From an uncultured Bacteroidales bacterium (GTDB lineage: Bacteria > Bacteroidota > Bacteroidia > Bacteroidales > P3), in assembly GCA_947179195.1 (NCBI GenBank), contig CAMXAS010000003.1:1-33863 (forward strand): 33,863 bases of DNA, written 5' to 3'. The position numbers were made by a program, and so were the translations under genes. Shown here in pieces: positions 8,518 through 16,441 of this stretch (positions within the stretch are counted from its first letter, which is position 1; every line of letters starts with the position of its first letter). The notes under the pieces are model-generated. The model was not told the origin of the DNA and ran no database searches. It worked only from the letters and a program-made list of their open reading frames with translations.

Positions 8518-8525
8518 TACCTTTG
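8518..8525 (+). promoter_or_regulatory. -7 promoter box for lpxC-fabZ
   Basis: TACCTTTG, in the very typical context TTACCTTTGC, matches the Bacteroidota -7 consensus TAnnTTTG. It lies 26 bases before the lpxC-fabZ ATG at 8552, giving a short AT-rich leader. The -33 element is not a clean TTTG. Confidence 0.6.
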
Positions 8526-8551
8526 CACCTTATATTATTTTAAGGATAACT

Positions 8552-9973
8552 ATGGATAAACAGCGTACACTTAAAGCGCCGGTCGAAATCAAAGGCGTGG
8601 GGTTGCATACGGGCCTGACGGCCACCGTGACCTTGAAACCGGCTCCTGAAAATTTTTGGTTCCAGTTCAAGCGGACCGACTTGCCGGACAGCCCGAATAT
8701 CGAGGCCCTCGTGGAGAACGTCGTGGATTCCTCGCGCGGTACCACCTTGGGCAAAGGCGACGCCCGCGTGGCCACCGTCGAGCACTTTTTGGCGGCCCTG
8801 GCCGGTTTGGGCCTGGATAACGTCTTGATAGAGACCGATACGATGGAGATGCCGATTCTGGACGGCAGCGCGGCGCCGATCGTGGAGGCGATTCTGAAGG
8901 CGGGCATCGTGGAACAGGATGCCGAACGCCGGTATTACGAATTGCCGTCGGCCGAAACCTTTACGTCCGAAGACGGCAAAATCCGCCTCAAGGCCGTGCC
9001 GTCGGAGGCGCGCGAGATGACGGCTTTGGTCGATTACGACTCCAAGGTGGTCGTGCCGCAGTACGCGCAGTTCCGTGTGGACGGCGCGGCGAACGAAACC
9101 TATTTTTCGCAGGAAATCGCGCCCAGCCGGACGTTCGTGTTCCTGCACGAATTGGAAGCCCTGTATCAGCACAACCTGATTAAGGGCGGCGATTTGTCGA
9201 ACGCCATCGTGTTTGTCGATAAAGTGTTGCCCGAAGCCGAACTCAGCCGTTTGGCCGGTTTGTTGAACAAGCCGACCGTGGAAGTGAAGGCGGAAGGGAT
9301 GCTGAACAATGTGGACCTGCGTTTCAAAAATGAACCGGCCCGTCATAAACTCATGGATATGGTGGGCGATTTCGCGTTGCTCGGATGCTATCTGAAAGCG
9401 CAGGTAACGGCCGAACGGCCGGGGCATGCCGTCAACGCCGCGTTTGTGAAACAATTGGCCAAGCGCGCCAAGAAAGACATGGCGGTAGAGGCTTTGCCGC
9501 ATTGGGATCCGAACGCCAAGCCCTTGTACGACATCAATCAGATTCAGCAGATTCTGCCGCACCGTCCGCCCTTCCTGTTGGTCGATAAAATCGTCTATAT
9601 GGATAAGGACCAGGTGGTCGGTATCAAGAACGTGACGATGAACGAAGCGTTTTTCGTGGGCCACTTCCCGGGCGCGCCCGTCATGCCGGGGGTTTTGCAG
9701 ATGGAAGCCATGGCGCAATGCGGCGGCATCTATATGCTGACGCAGTTGCCGGATCCGGAAAACTATCTGACGTACTTCCTGAAAATGGACCAAGTGAAAT
9801 TCCGCCGTCAGGTGGTGCCGGGCGACCAGTTGATTTTCAAATTGGTGCCGGCTTCACCGTTCCGCAGAGGGCTGTGCCACATGAAAGGCTGGGCCTATGT
9901 GGGCGATGAAATCGTGGCCGAAGCCGAACTGTTGGCGCAACTGTTGCGCCGCGCGGATGCGCCCAAGCTTTAA
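8552..9973 (+). CDS. lpxC-fabZ: Bifunctional LpxC deacetylase / FabZ dehydratase
   Basis: 473 residues combining two essential envelope enzymes, a fusion usual in Bacteroidota. The N-terminal ~320 residues are UDP-3-O-acyl-N-acetylglucosamine deacetylase, the committed step of lipid A synthesis. Its zinc ligands are His78 in ATVEHFLAAL and His265/Asp269 in PARHKLMDMVGD. The remainder is (3R)-hydroxyacyl-ACP dehydratase, with LPHRPPFLLVDKI, catalytic His371 in VGHFPGAPVMPG and Glu385 in QMEAMAQCGG, 14 residues apart as in FabZ. Both draw on 3-hydroxyacyl-ACP, so the fusion balances lipid A against phospholipid supply. It begins at ATG 8552 downstream of a good -7 box. The stop overlaps the convergent batE stop by 4 bases, and a terminator-like hairpin follows inside batE. 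Confidence 0.97.
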   Translation: MDKQRTLKAPVEIKGVGLHTGLTATVTLKPAPENFWFQFKRTDLPDSPNIEALVENVVDSSRGTTLGKGDARVATVEHFLAALAGLGLDNVLIETDTMEMPILDGSAAPIVEAILKAGIVEQDAERRYYELPSAETFTSEDGKIRLKAVPSEAREMTALVDYDSKVVVPQYAQFRVDGAANETYFSQEIAPSRTFVFLHELEALYQHNLIKGGDLSNAIVFVDKVLPEAELSRLAGLLNKPTVEVKAEGMLNNVDLRFKNEPARHKLMDMVGDFALLGCYLKAQVTAERPGHAVNAAFVKQLAKRAKKDMAVEALPHWDPNAKPLYDINQIQQILPHRPPFLLVDKIVYMDKDQVVGIKNVTMNEAFFVGHFPGAPVMPGVLQMEAMAQCGGIYMLTQLPDPENYLTYFLKMDQVKFRRQVVPGDQLIFKLVPASPFRRGLCHMKGWAYVGDEIVAEAELLAQLLRRADAPKL

Positions 9974-10767
9974 ATCTTTTCGATATCGGCGGCGGGAATC
10001 CAACCTTGGTTCCCGTCGCTCATTTTTATCTTGCAGTAGGGCGCTATTTCGTCCAAAATCTCCACTTTATTCCCTTCGTGCAACAGGTAGCGGACCTCGG
10101 CCGCGGCTTCGGGGCGCGCCTTGATTTCGCTTTGCGGCACCATGATGATGGCTTCGGGCTTGAAACGGGCGTTCCGTGCGGAAAGGCAGGCCATCAGCGT
10201 GATGAAGGCGGCCACCAACAGCAGGATGGCGCCGTAGAACGTCGTGCGGCGCAGACTGTAGCTGTGGCTCAGGAAATAGCAGACCAAACAGAGCAGCAGG
10301 CCGGCCGTAAGGCCCAACAACCCGCCGGCCCATGCGTCGGCCGGTAGGGCGCGCACGACGCGCTGCCAAAAGTCTTGCAGGAAGAAAGAGGGCAGGGCTT
10401 CCCGGTCGTCGGTGATTTTGGTGCGGCAGAGCGCCAGGTTCTGCCGGATGTCGGCCTGGCCGGGTTTGAGGCGGTCGGCGCGTTCGTACGACAGAATCGC
10501 GCGGCTGTAAGCGCCCGTCTTGTAATAGGCGTTGCCCAAGTTGTAATAGACTTCCCAAGCCTCATAGGGCAGAGCCAATATCTGCCGGTAGCAGTCGATG
10601 GCTTCTTCGTATTTCTCGCGTTGATAGAGCAGGTTGCCTTCGGCGTAGAGGTTGCGCGCGTAATCGACGGGCAATTCGGAGGTGGCCGCCTGCAGGCGGA
10701 CGGTTGTCAACAGGGCCGTCATCCAGACGGCACAGAGGATTGGCCAGCGGCGGATATGGGTTTTCAT
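9970..10767 (-). CDS. batE: BatE: TPR and SH3-like membrane protein of the Bat operon
   Basis: 265 residues from ATG 10767, which overlaps the batD stop as ATGA, so translation is likely coupled. It has an N-terminal signal/anchor (RRWPILCAVWMTALLTTV) and TPR units from about 35 to 115 (LYAEGNLLYQREKYEEAIDC, YYNLGNAYYKTGAYSRAI). Two transmembrane helices follow, in the region of about 145 to 205. A C-terminal SH3-like domain ends in GNQGWIPAADIEKI. The order TPR-TM-TM-SH3 is that of BatE from Bacteroides. Bat proteins are thought to form an inner-membrane complex with MoxR that aids oxygen tolerance; the molecular activity is unproven. An upstream extension to 11004 is a shadow of batD. Confidence 0.9.
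   Translation of the reverse strand: MKTHIRRWPILCAVWMTALLTTVRLQAATSELPVDYARNLYAEGNLLYQREKYEEAIDCYRQILALPYEAWEVYYNLGNAYYKTGAYSRAILSYERADRLKPGQADIRQNLALCRTKITDDREALPSFFLQDFWQRVVRALPADAWAGGLLGLTAGLLLCLVCYFLSHSYSLRRTTFYGAILLLVAAFITLMACLSARNARFKPEAIIMVPQSEIKARPEAAAEVRYLLHEGNKVEILDEIAPYCKIKMSDGNQGWIPAADIEKI
9989..10027 (+). terminator. Possible intrinsic terminator of lpxC-fabZ inside batE
   Basis: GCGGCGGGAA (9989-9998) pairs with TTCCCGTCGC (10010-10019) with one G-T pair and a short inner stem, followed after three bases by TTTTT (10023-10027). It starts 15 bases after the lpxC-fabZ stop but lies in the conserved C-terminal SH3 coding region of batE on the other strand, so the structure may be incidental. 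Confidence 0.4.
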
Positions 10768-12614
10768 GCTTTCAATTCTTTGATGATGGATGAAATGACT
10801 TCCAAGGCTTCCGCGTGGAGGTCGGCCATGCTTATGCGGCTGTTCCCCTGCGGCGCGAAACGTTCGTACTCGCAATGCTCCAACGTCTGTATGAAGGCGT
10901 CGGCACTGGCTTCCGAAATGCCTTTTTCGTGTAACACCTCGCGGACGCGCGCCATCGAGAGGTCGGAAACCGGGATGTTGAATTTGCGGCTCAAAAAGCC
11001 CCAAAGCGCCTGCGACAGTTCGATATAAAAGTCATTCTTCCGGTTTTGCGTCATATAAAGGTGCCCTTTCCGCAGACAGCGGCGCGCTTCCTTGTAGGCG
11101 CGTTTGTTGCGCAGGCCGATGGAATCCGCCAATTGGGCGCGGTGGCGGCGGTAGAGCCCGACCGAAAGCGCCGTCAAGACGAACAGGCCGGCCAAGCCGA
11201 GCCACCAGCCCGTGCTGAGGAAGAACTGCCGGCCTGTCCTGAACCAATGCGGGGCGTGGGTCTGCAAGGGCGCCAGGGTTTGGGCCGCGCGGCCGTCGGC
11301 CTGCTCAGAACTGCCGGCGGGCACATACGTGCCGTCGCCCTCGCGGATGTTCAGCGCCGTTTCGGGAATGTCCACGGTGCGGTATTGGCCCGCCTGCGGG
11401 TTGAAATACGAGAACGAGAAGGCGGGGATACGGTAGATGCCGGGGCTGCGCGGCACCACGATGTATTCCATCGAGGCCTGGCCGCCGATATGGCCGTCCT
11501 GTGTCTTGTGCAGGTTCACGCGCGGTTCGTAGACGTCGAAGTCGGGCGGGAACAGGATGTGCGGCGGTTGGATCAACTCGATGTTGCCGCTGCCGCTTAC
11601 CGTAAACGTGAAGTCGATGGCTTCGTTGGCCTTGAGCGGCTTGGTCTTGTCGTACTGGAACGTCACCTTGTAATCGCCTACGGGGCCGTTGAAATCGGCG
11701 GGTCGGCCGGTTTCGGGCAACGGCCGCACGTTGAGTACCGTCGGTTTGGTGCGCACATTGGCCTGGGTGTAGGTCACGCGGTCGAAAAACGGGTCATCGA
11801 AAATATCGAAAATCGTGCCCGTGCGTTCGCGCTTCTGCTGAATGGCGGCCACCACCTCTATCTCCAACGGCTCGATCGTGAGTTTGCCGGCTTCCTGCGG
11901 GAACAGCGCCACCTTGCGCAAATCCACATAGACGTAGGGGCGGCCGTTGATGGTCTCGCGCTGCTCGTTTTCGCCCGTTTTCAGTTCCTCCGACCAGAAA
12001 CCCTTGTTGGTCGGCAGTTTGTAGATGCTGTATTGGCGCACGGGCACGGCCGTATAGAGGCGGTAGGTCACGACGACTTCTTCGCCGACATACGGGTTGC
12101 TCTTGCTGACGAAACTCCGCAGGAAAACGTCGTCGTTGCCGATTTCGCCGCTGACGGGTTGGGACGGACGGCCGCCGGGCGCGTTGCGGGCGGCACGGGC
12201 AGGATTGGCGGGTTGCGTACGCGCCGGCAACACTTTCAGCACCACGGCTTCCGTCTGATAGGCCTGGCCTTTGACCTCGATGGTGGCCGGCTCAAAACGG
12301 AATTCGCCCGCCGATTCCGGGGCGCGGAGCCGATAGGCATACGAGAGCGTGAAACTCTGTTGCATATGCCCGTTGATATAGCTGACGTTGGTCGATTGCG
12401 ACTGGGCGGGGCCGAACAGTACGTCGAAGCCCTTGAAGGCCGGTGCTTTGAAATTGCGCGACCCTTGCGCATTGACGATGAACGAGATGTCGAACGCTTC
12501 GCCGGCATAGACTTCCCGCGGCGCCTGCACTTGGAACGTGACGCCCTCTTGTGCCGCGAGGGTCGCCGGCAGGAGGCACAACAAACAGAGTAAATTACAA
12601 ACGAAACGTCTCAT
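10764..12614 (-). CDS. batD: BatD: large periplasmic Bat operon protein
   Basis: 616 residues. A signal peptide (RRFVCNLLCLLCLLPATLAAQ) is followed by repeated beta-sandwich domains (VTFQVQAPREVYAGEAFDIS; VFLRSFVSKSNPYVGEEVVV; KANEAIDFTFTVSGSGNIEL), the oxygen-tolerance BatD family. A single TM lies near 470-490 (GWWLGLAGLFVLTALSVGLY). The helical cytoplasmic tail from about 505 to 616 resembles that of the gene at 15440-16426. I chose ATG 12614, two bases after the batC stop; the longer frame starts at a TTG (12623) that overlaps batC. It is coupled to batE by ATGA. Its role is presumed to be protein-protein contacts with BatA/B; no catalytic motif is seen. Confidence 0.9.
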   Translation of the reverse strand: MRRFVCNLLCLLCLLPATLAAQEGVTFQVQAPREVYAGEAFDISFIVNAQGSRNFKAPAFKGFDVLFGPAQSQSTNVSYINGHMQQSFTLSYAYRLRAPESAGEFRFEPATIEVKGQAYQTEAVVLKVLPARTQPANPARAARNAPGGRPSQPVSGEIGNDDVFLRSFVSKSNPYVGEEVVVTYRLYTAVPVRQYSIYKLPTNKGFWSEELKTGENEQRETINGRPYVYVDLRKVALFPQEAGKLTIEPLEIEVVAAIQQKRERTGTIFDIFDDPFFDRVTYTQANVRTKPTVLNVRPLPETGRPADFNGPVGDYKVTFQYDKTKPLKANEAIDFTFTVSGSGNIELIQPPHILFPPDFDVYEPRVNLHKTQDGHIGGQASMEYIVVPRSPGIYRIPAFSFSYFNPQAGQYRTVDIPETALNIREGDGTYVPAGSSEQADGRAAQTLAPLQTHAPHWFRTGRQFFLSTGWWLGLAGLFVLTALSVGLYRRHRAQLADSIGLRNKRAYKEARRCLRKGHLYMTQNRKNDFYIELSQALWGFLSRKFNIPVSDLSMARVREVLHEKGISEASADAFIQTLEHCEYERFAPQGNSRISMADLHAEALEVISSIIKELKA

Positions 12615-12616
12615 GC

Positions 12617-14455
12617 TTACCAATCTTTTTCGGTATATTTCTTCCGGACGGGCATTTCCTTTTTCTTGACCTTATCCAACGTCTTTTTCTCTTGGTTTTC
12701 CAAAGCCTGCAAAATCTTTTCGGCATCATTCTTCTTGCGGCGGTCCTCCTGCGATTCGCGTCCCTGTTGCTGGTCTGGGCGGGGTTGCTGACCGTCCTGC
12801 TCGTCTTGGCCGTCCTGCTGGTTCTGCTGTCCTTGTTGCTGGTTCTGTTGGTCTTGGTTGTCCTTGTCTTGATTCTGTTGCCCGTTCTGTTGATTCTGCT
12901 GGTTTTGCTGCTCCTGTTTATCTTGCTTGTCTTGGTTCTGATTGCTTTGTTGCTGCTGTTGCTGTTGTTGAAGCAGTTTCTGCGCGTAGGCCAGGTTGTA
13001 TTTCGTATCGGCGTCGTCGGGGCGTTGGCGCAGGGCCTGTTTGTAGGCGTCCACGGCTTCGGCGTAAGCCTGCGTCTGCATATAGGCGTTGCCGAGGTTA
13101 TGGGCGGCCTGGGCGCGTTCTTTCTTATTCAGGTACGGGCTCTGCAACACCTTGTTGTATTGTTCCGCGGCCTGCGGGTAAAGCCCTTGTTTGTATTGGG
13201 CGTTGCCGAGGTTGTACAGCAGGCGGCTGTTCGTGGAGTCGAGCGTCAGCCCCTTGCGGTACATTTCTTCGGCGGCCGGATGGTCTTCCAACTCGTAGAG
13301 GCGGTTGCCCTGATGCGTCAGCGGCACCAAGGTTTGGGCCTGCAGGCCGGAGGCGGATGCGGCGGCCAGGCACAGCACCGTCACGAGCAGGGGCGCCGGC
13401 GCTTTTTTCGCGTTTTTCATGCCGAAAATGTGTTTGCGGTTCAAACGGCGGTGTTGTTTCGTAAAGATGAGGACGTCGAGCAGCAGGCAGGCGACGGCCA
13501 CCCACAGCGGCCATTGATAGCGGCTCTCGTAGTCGGATATGTCGCGCTGTTCCAGCAGGGTCTTGTCCAAGCGGTTGATTTCGTCAAACACTTTGCCGAT
13601 GCCGGCCGACGTATTGTTGGCGCCCACGTAACTGCCCTTGCCTTCGGCCGCAATCTGACGCAGCATCTCTTCGTTCAACTTGGTCATGACCGTTTGTCCG
13701 CTGCGGTCTTTCTTATAATCCACGATCCGGCCGTTGGCGTAGATGGGAATCGGCCCGCCCTGCGGCAAGCCCATGCCGATGGTGTGGACGGCGACGCCGG
13801 CTTTGGCCGCCCGTTGCGCCGCGCTCAGCGCCGCGGCCTCATGGTCCTCGCCGTCGCTGATGACGATGATGGCCTTGTTGTGGGCGTTGTCGCGTTCCTC
13901 TTGCTCGAAACTCTGCATACAGAGGTCGATGGCCGCCCCGATGGAGGTGCCTTGGGTGCTGATGTCGTCGGTGCTGATTTCGCTGATAAACAGTTTGGCC
14001 GCGCCGTAGTCGCTCGTCAGCGGCAGTTGCAGGAAGGCGTCGCCGGCAAAGACGACCAGACCGATGCGGTCGTTGCCCAGGCGGTCGAGCAGACGGATGA
14101 GCGCCTGTTTGGCGCGCATGAGCCGCGAGGGTTGTATATCCTCGCAGTTCATGCTGTTGGATATATCCAGGGCCACCATCAAGTCCACGCCTTTGCGCTC
14201 CGCCTTTTTGACCGTCGTGCCCATCTGCGGGTTGGCCAGCGCGAGCACGAGACAGATGCCGGCCAGGAGCAGGAGCAGGTATTTGACGTATTGTTTGCCG
14301 ACCGAATAATCCGGCGACAGCGCGATGACCAACTGCGGGTCACCCAAACGGGCAAAACGTTTGTATTTCCGCCGTATGACGAACACGACCGCCGCCAAGA
14401 GCGGCAGAAAGACCAAAAGGCCGTATAGCCATTGCGGGTTTTCGAATCTGAACAT
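12617..14455 (-). CDS. batB-batC: BatB-BatC in one reading frame: vWA membrane protein joined to TPR protein
   Basis: 612 residues. BatB part (1-345): two N-terminal TM helices, a vWA domain with MIDAS DISNS (97-101) and TSIGAAIDLC, and a TM near the end (WPLWVAVACLLLDVLIF). BatC part (346-612): it starts at Met346 (ATG at 13420) with its own signal-like helix (PLLVTVLCLAAASASGLQAQ). TPR units follow (LLYNLGNAQYKQGLYPQAAE; AHNLGNAYMQTQAYAEAVDA), then a very Gln/Asn/Asp-rich tail. The topology works as a fusion, since the BatC helix would return the TPRs to the periplasm. An internal start at 13420 could instead make BatC separately. ATG 14455 overlaps the batA stop as TAATG. An upstream extension to 14524 is a batA shadow. 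Confidence 0.88.
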   Translation of the reverse strand: MFRFENPQWLYGLLVFLPLLAAVVFVIRRKYKRFARLGDPQLVIALSPDYSVGKQYVKYLLLLLAGICLVLALANPQMGTTVKKAERKGVDLMVALDISNSMNCEDIQPSRLMRAKQALIRLLDRLGNDRIGLVVFAGDAFLQLPLTSDYGAAKLFISEISTDDISTQGTSIGAAIDLCMQSFEQEERDNAHNKAIIVISDGEDHEAAALSAAQRAAKAGVAVHTIGMGLPQGGPIPIYANGRIVDYKKDRSGQTVMTKLNEEMLRQIAAEGKGSYVGANNTSAGIGKVFDEINRLDKTLLEQRDISDYESRYQWPLWVAVACLLLDVLIFTKQHRRLNRKHIFGMKNAKKAPAPLLVTVLCLAAASASGLQAQTLVPLTHQGNRLYELEDHPAAEEMYRKGLTLDSTNSRLLYNLGNAQYKQGLYPQAAEQYNKVLQSPYLNKKERAQAAHNLGNAYMQTQAYAEAVDAYKQALRQRPDDADTKYNLAYAQKLLQQQQQQQQSNQNQDKQDKQEQQNQQNQQNGQQNQDKDNQDQQNQQQGQQNQQDGQDEQDGQQPRPDQQQGRESQEDRRKKNDAEKILQALENQEKKTLDKVKKKEMPVRKKYTEKDW

Positions 14456-15453
14456 TAGGGTAGGGTTTTGAAGACGAACAGCCGGCCTAAGAGTTCCAGA
14501 AGCAACAAGCCTAACGCGAGCCACAGCAAGGGCGCGTATTCGTCGGTGTGCGACTCGTAGGTCATAACCTCTATCTTGCTCTTTTCCAGTTGGTCGATTT
14601 CTTTGAAAATGTTACGCAATTTGTTTTGGTTCGTGGCGCGGAAATAGTTGCCGCCCGTATTCTGCGCCATGGCCTGCAACAGGGCTTCGTCGATTTGCAC
14701 CTCCACGTTTTGGTATTGGATGCCGAACGGGGTCTGGAACGGATAGGGGGCGAACCCCTGCGTGCCGACGCCGATGGTATAGACGCGTATGCCGTACAGT
14801 TTGGCCATGTCGGCGGCCGTGAGCGGGTCGATGGCGCCGCGGTTGTTCACCCCGTCGGTCAGCAGGATGATGGTCTTGCTTTTGGCCGTGCTGTTGCGGA
14901 TGCGGTTGATGGCCACCGCCAGCCCGTCGCCGATGGCCGTGCCGTCTTCAATCACGCCGCTTTTCAAGGCCTTGAGGCGGTGTTGCAAGATATGGTGGTC
15001 GATGGTCAGCGGGCATTGCGTAAAGGCTTCGCCGCTGAACGCCACAAGCCCCATGCGGTCGTCGGGCCGCCCCGCGATAAAGTCGGAGGCCACTTTCTTG
15101 GCCGCTTCCAAGCGGTTGGGCGAGAAGTCCTCGGCCAGCATACTGCCGGAGATATCCATGGCCAGCATGATGTCGATGCCCTCGATGTGGCGGCTGTTGT
15201 TCTTCAGGTGGCTTTGCGGCCGCGCCAACGCGACAATCAGCAGGATGAGGCAGAGCGTGCGCAATACGTAAAGGAGCGGATAGCAGCGTTGCCGCCCCGT
15301 CTTTTTAAGCCGGCCCGCAAAACCGGTGTCGGAGAAGTGCAGACGCGGGTACGTCTTTTTCTCTTGCGCGATGTACCAATAGATGAGGAACGGAATGATA
15401 CACAGCAGCCAAAGGTAGTGCGGGTTGGCGAAAGTCAAATCATTCAGGTTCAT
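14455..15453 (-). CDS. batA: BatA: vWA-domain inner-membrane protein
   Basis: 332 residues from ATG 15453. Two TM helices (about 11-28 and 58-77) precede a von Willebrand A domain with a complete metal-ion-dependent adhesion site: DISGS (100-104), the Thr of EDGTAIGDGLAVA, and LLTDGVNN. A closing TM near the C-terminus (LLWLALGLLLLELLGRLFVF) anchors it so the vWA domain faces the periplasm. This is the BatA layout of the Bacteroides aerotolerance operon. The start overlaps the preceding gene by 14 bases and the stop is shared with the batB start. A longer frame to 15480 was rejected because family members begin near LTFANPHYLWLL. Confidence 0.92.
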   Translation of the reverse strand: MNLNDLTFANPHYLWLLCIIPFLIYWYIAQEKKTYPRLHFSDTGFAGRLKKTGRQRCYPLLYVLRTLCLILLIVALARPQSHLKNNSRHIEGIDIMLAMDISGSMLAEDFSPNRLEAAKKVASDFIAGRPDDRMGLVAFSGEAFTQCPLTIDHHILQHRLKALKSGVIEDGTAIGDGLAVAINRIRNSTAKSKTIILLTDGVNNRGAIDPLTAADMAKLYGIRVYTIGVGTQGFAPYPFQTPFGIQYQNVEVQIDEALLQAMAQNTGGNYFRATNQNKLRNIFKEIDQLEKSKIEVMTYESHTDEYAPLLWLALGLLLLELLGRLFVFKTLP

Positions 15454-16426
15454 GGGTGCTTGTTTTATGCTGTGCCACAAATTGCCATATCAGGCGGAAG
15501 CAATCCTCGTGTTCCGACGGCTGCGGCTCGCTCTTGGCGAACTTGACCAGGTCGGCGGTGCGGAAGACGGTCTCCAGGCGGTGGATGTCGTCCTTGCGGT
15601 CGGGGTATTGACGCCGCAGGTTCTCGATACATTCGTCCGACGTCATTTCGACGGCGGCGATATGGTATTCGTCGGCCAGGAACACGCGCAGGATGTCGGT
15701 CAGTTCCGTATAGTATTCCTTGACGCGGTTATGTTGCCAAAGTTCTTTGTTCTTGAGGGTCTTGAGGTTGGCCAACGCGAGATCCACGGGTGGGATGGCG
15801 GGCTTGGGCGCCGAGAAGACCGGCAGGTTGCGGCGTCTGCGCCGCCGGTAATACCAACCGAAGACGGCGGCCGCCAACGCAAGCAGGATAGCGCTTATCC
15901 AAACGTAATGGCGGCGGATATAGTCGGCCAGGCGTTCCCAGACCGAAACCTGCTGAATCGGTTTGATGTCGCGGATATCCTGTTCGAAGTCCACGTCGGG
16001 TTCGTAAATGTTGACCCAAAGCGTGTCGGTGTCGTAAATCAGAATCTGCCCGTCTTCGAACACGCGGAAGGAAACCGGCGGAATGGCGTAGGTGCCGGCC
16101 GTGTAAATGGCGAACGGATAGCTGGCGCGCAGGCGGAACAGGCCCGTCGTCTTGTCGTAAGCGGTGTCGTAAGTGGGCGTGGCGGAGAAAAACTCCAGGC
16201 CGGGGTAGGCTTGCGGGTCTAAAACCGGAAACAGCACATGGCGCGGGTCGGTGCCTTCGTATTGCAGTTTGAGCGAGAGGCTGTCGCCTATCCAGGCCGC
16301 GCTGTCGCAGAACACGCGCAAGGCGGGGGCGGCGTTGGCCCGTCCCAAACCGATGCAGGCGACGGCGGCTGTCAGCCACAGCCCCGCCCGGTATATTCCC
16401 CGTTTGAAAAACGAAACGGCCGTCAT
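15440..16426 (-). CDS. BatD-like membrane protein of the bat operon, function unknown
   Basis: 328 residues. A signal peptide ends around residue 32 (ACIGLGRANAAPA). A periplasmic beta-rich domain of ~140 residues (including GTYAIPPVSFRVFEDGQILI) follows, then a TM at about 175-193 and a basic stretch of arginines (194-199) marking the cytoplasmic side. The helical tail has YYTELTDILRVFLADEY (238-254). That tail lines up by eye with the BatD tail (FYIELSQALWGFLSRKF), so the two look like paralogues, this one with a shorter periplasmic part. Genes of this kind commonly sit between the DUF58 gene and batA in Bacteroidales and are usually left hypothetical. It starts 15 bases after the DUF58 gene and overlaps batA by 14. 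Confidence 0.8.
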   Translation of the reverse strand: MTAVSFFKRGIYRAGLWLTAAVACIGLGRANAAPALRVFCDSAAWIGDSLSLKLQYEGTDPRHVLFPVLDPQAYPGLEFFSATPTYDTAYDKTTGLFRLRASYPFAIYTAGTYAIPPVSFRVFEDGQILIYDTDTLWVNIYEPDVDFEQDIRDIKPIQQVSVWERLADYIRRHYVWISAILLALAAAVFGWYYRRRRRRNLPVFSAPKPAIPPVDLALANLKTLKNKELWQHNRVKEYYTELTDILRVFLADEYHIAAVEMTSDECIENLRRQYPDRKDDIHRLETVFRTADLVKFAKSEPQPSEHEDCFRLIWQFVAQHKTSTHEPE

Positions 16427-16441
16427 GGTATCAATGGACTT

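Noticed and set aside
11046..12593. 515-residue plus-strand open frame across batD
   Set aside because: Antisense shadow; batD has signal peptide, domains and coupled neighbours on the minus strand.
12551..14428. 625-residue plus-strand open frame with a Leu/Val-rich start resembling a membrane protein
   Set aside because: It is the complement of batB-batC; the Leu run is the antisense of the CAG/CAA Gln codons of BatC.
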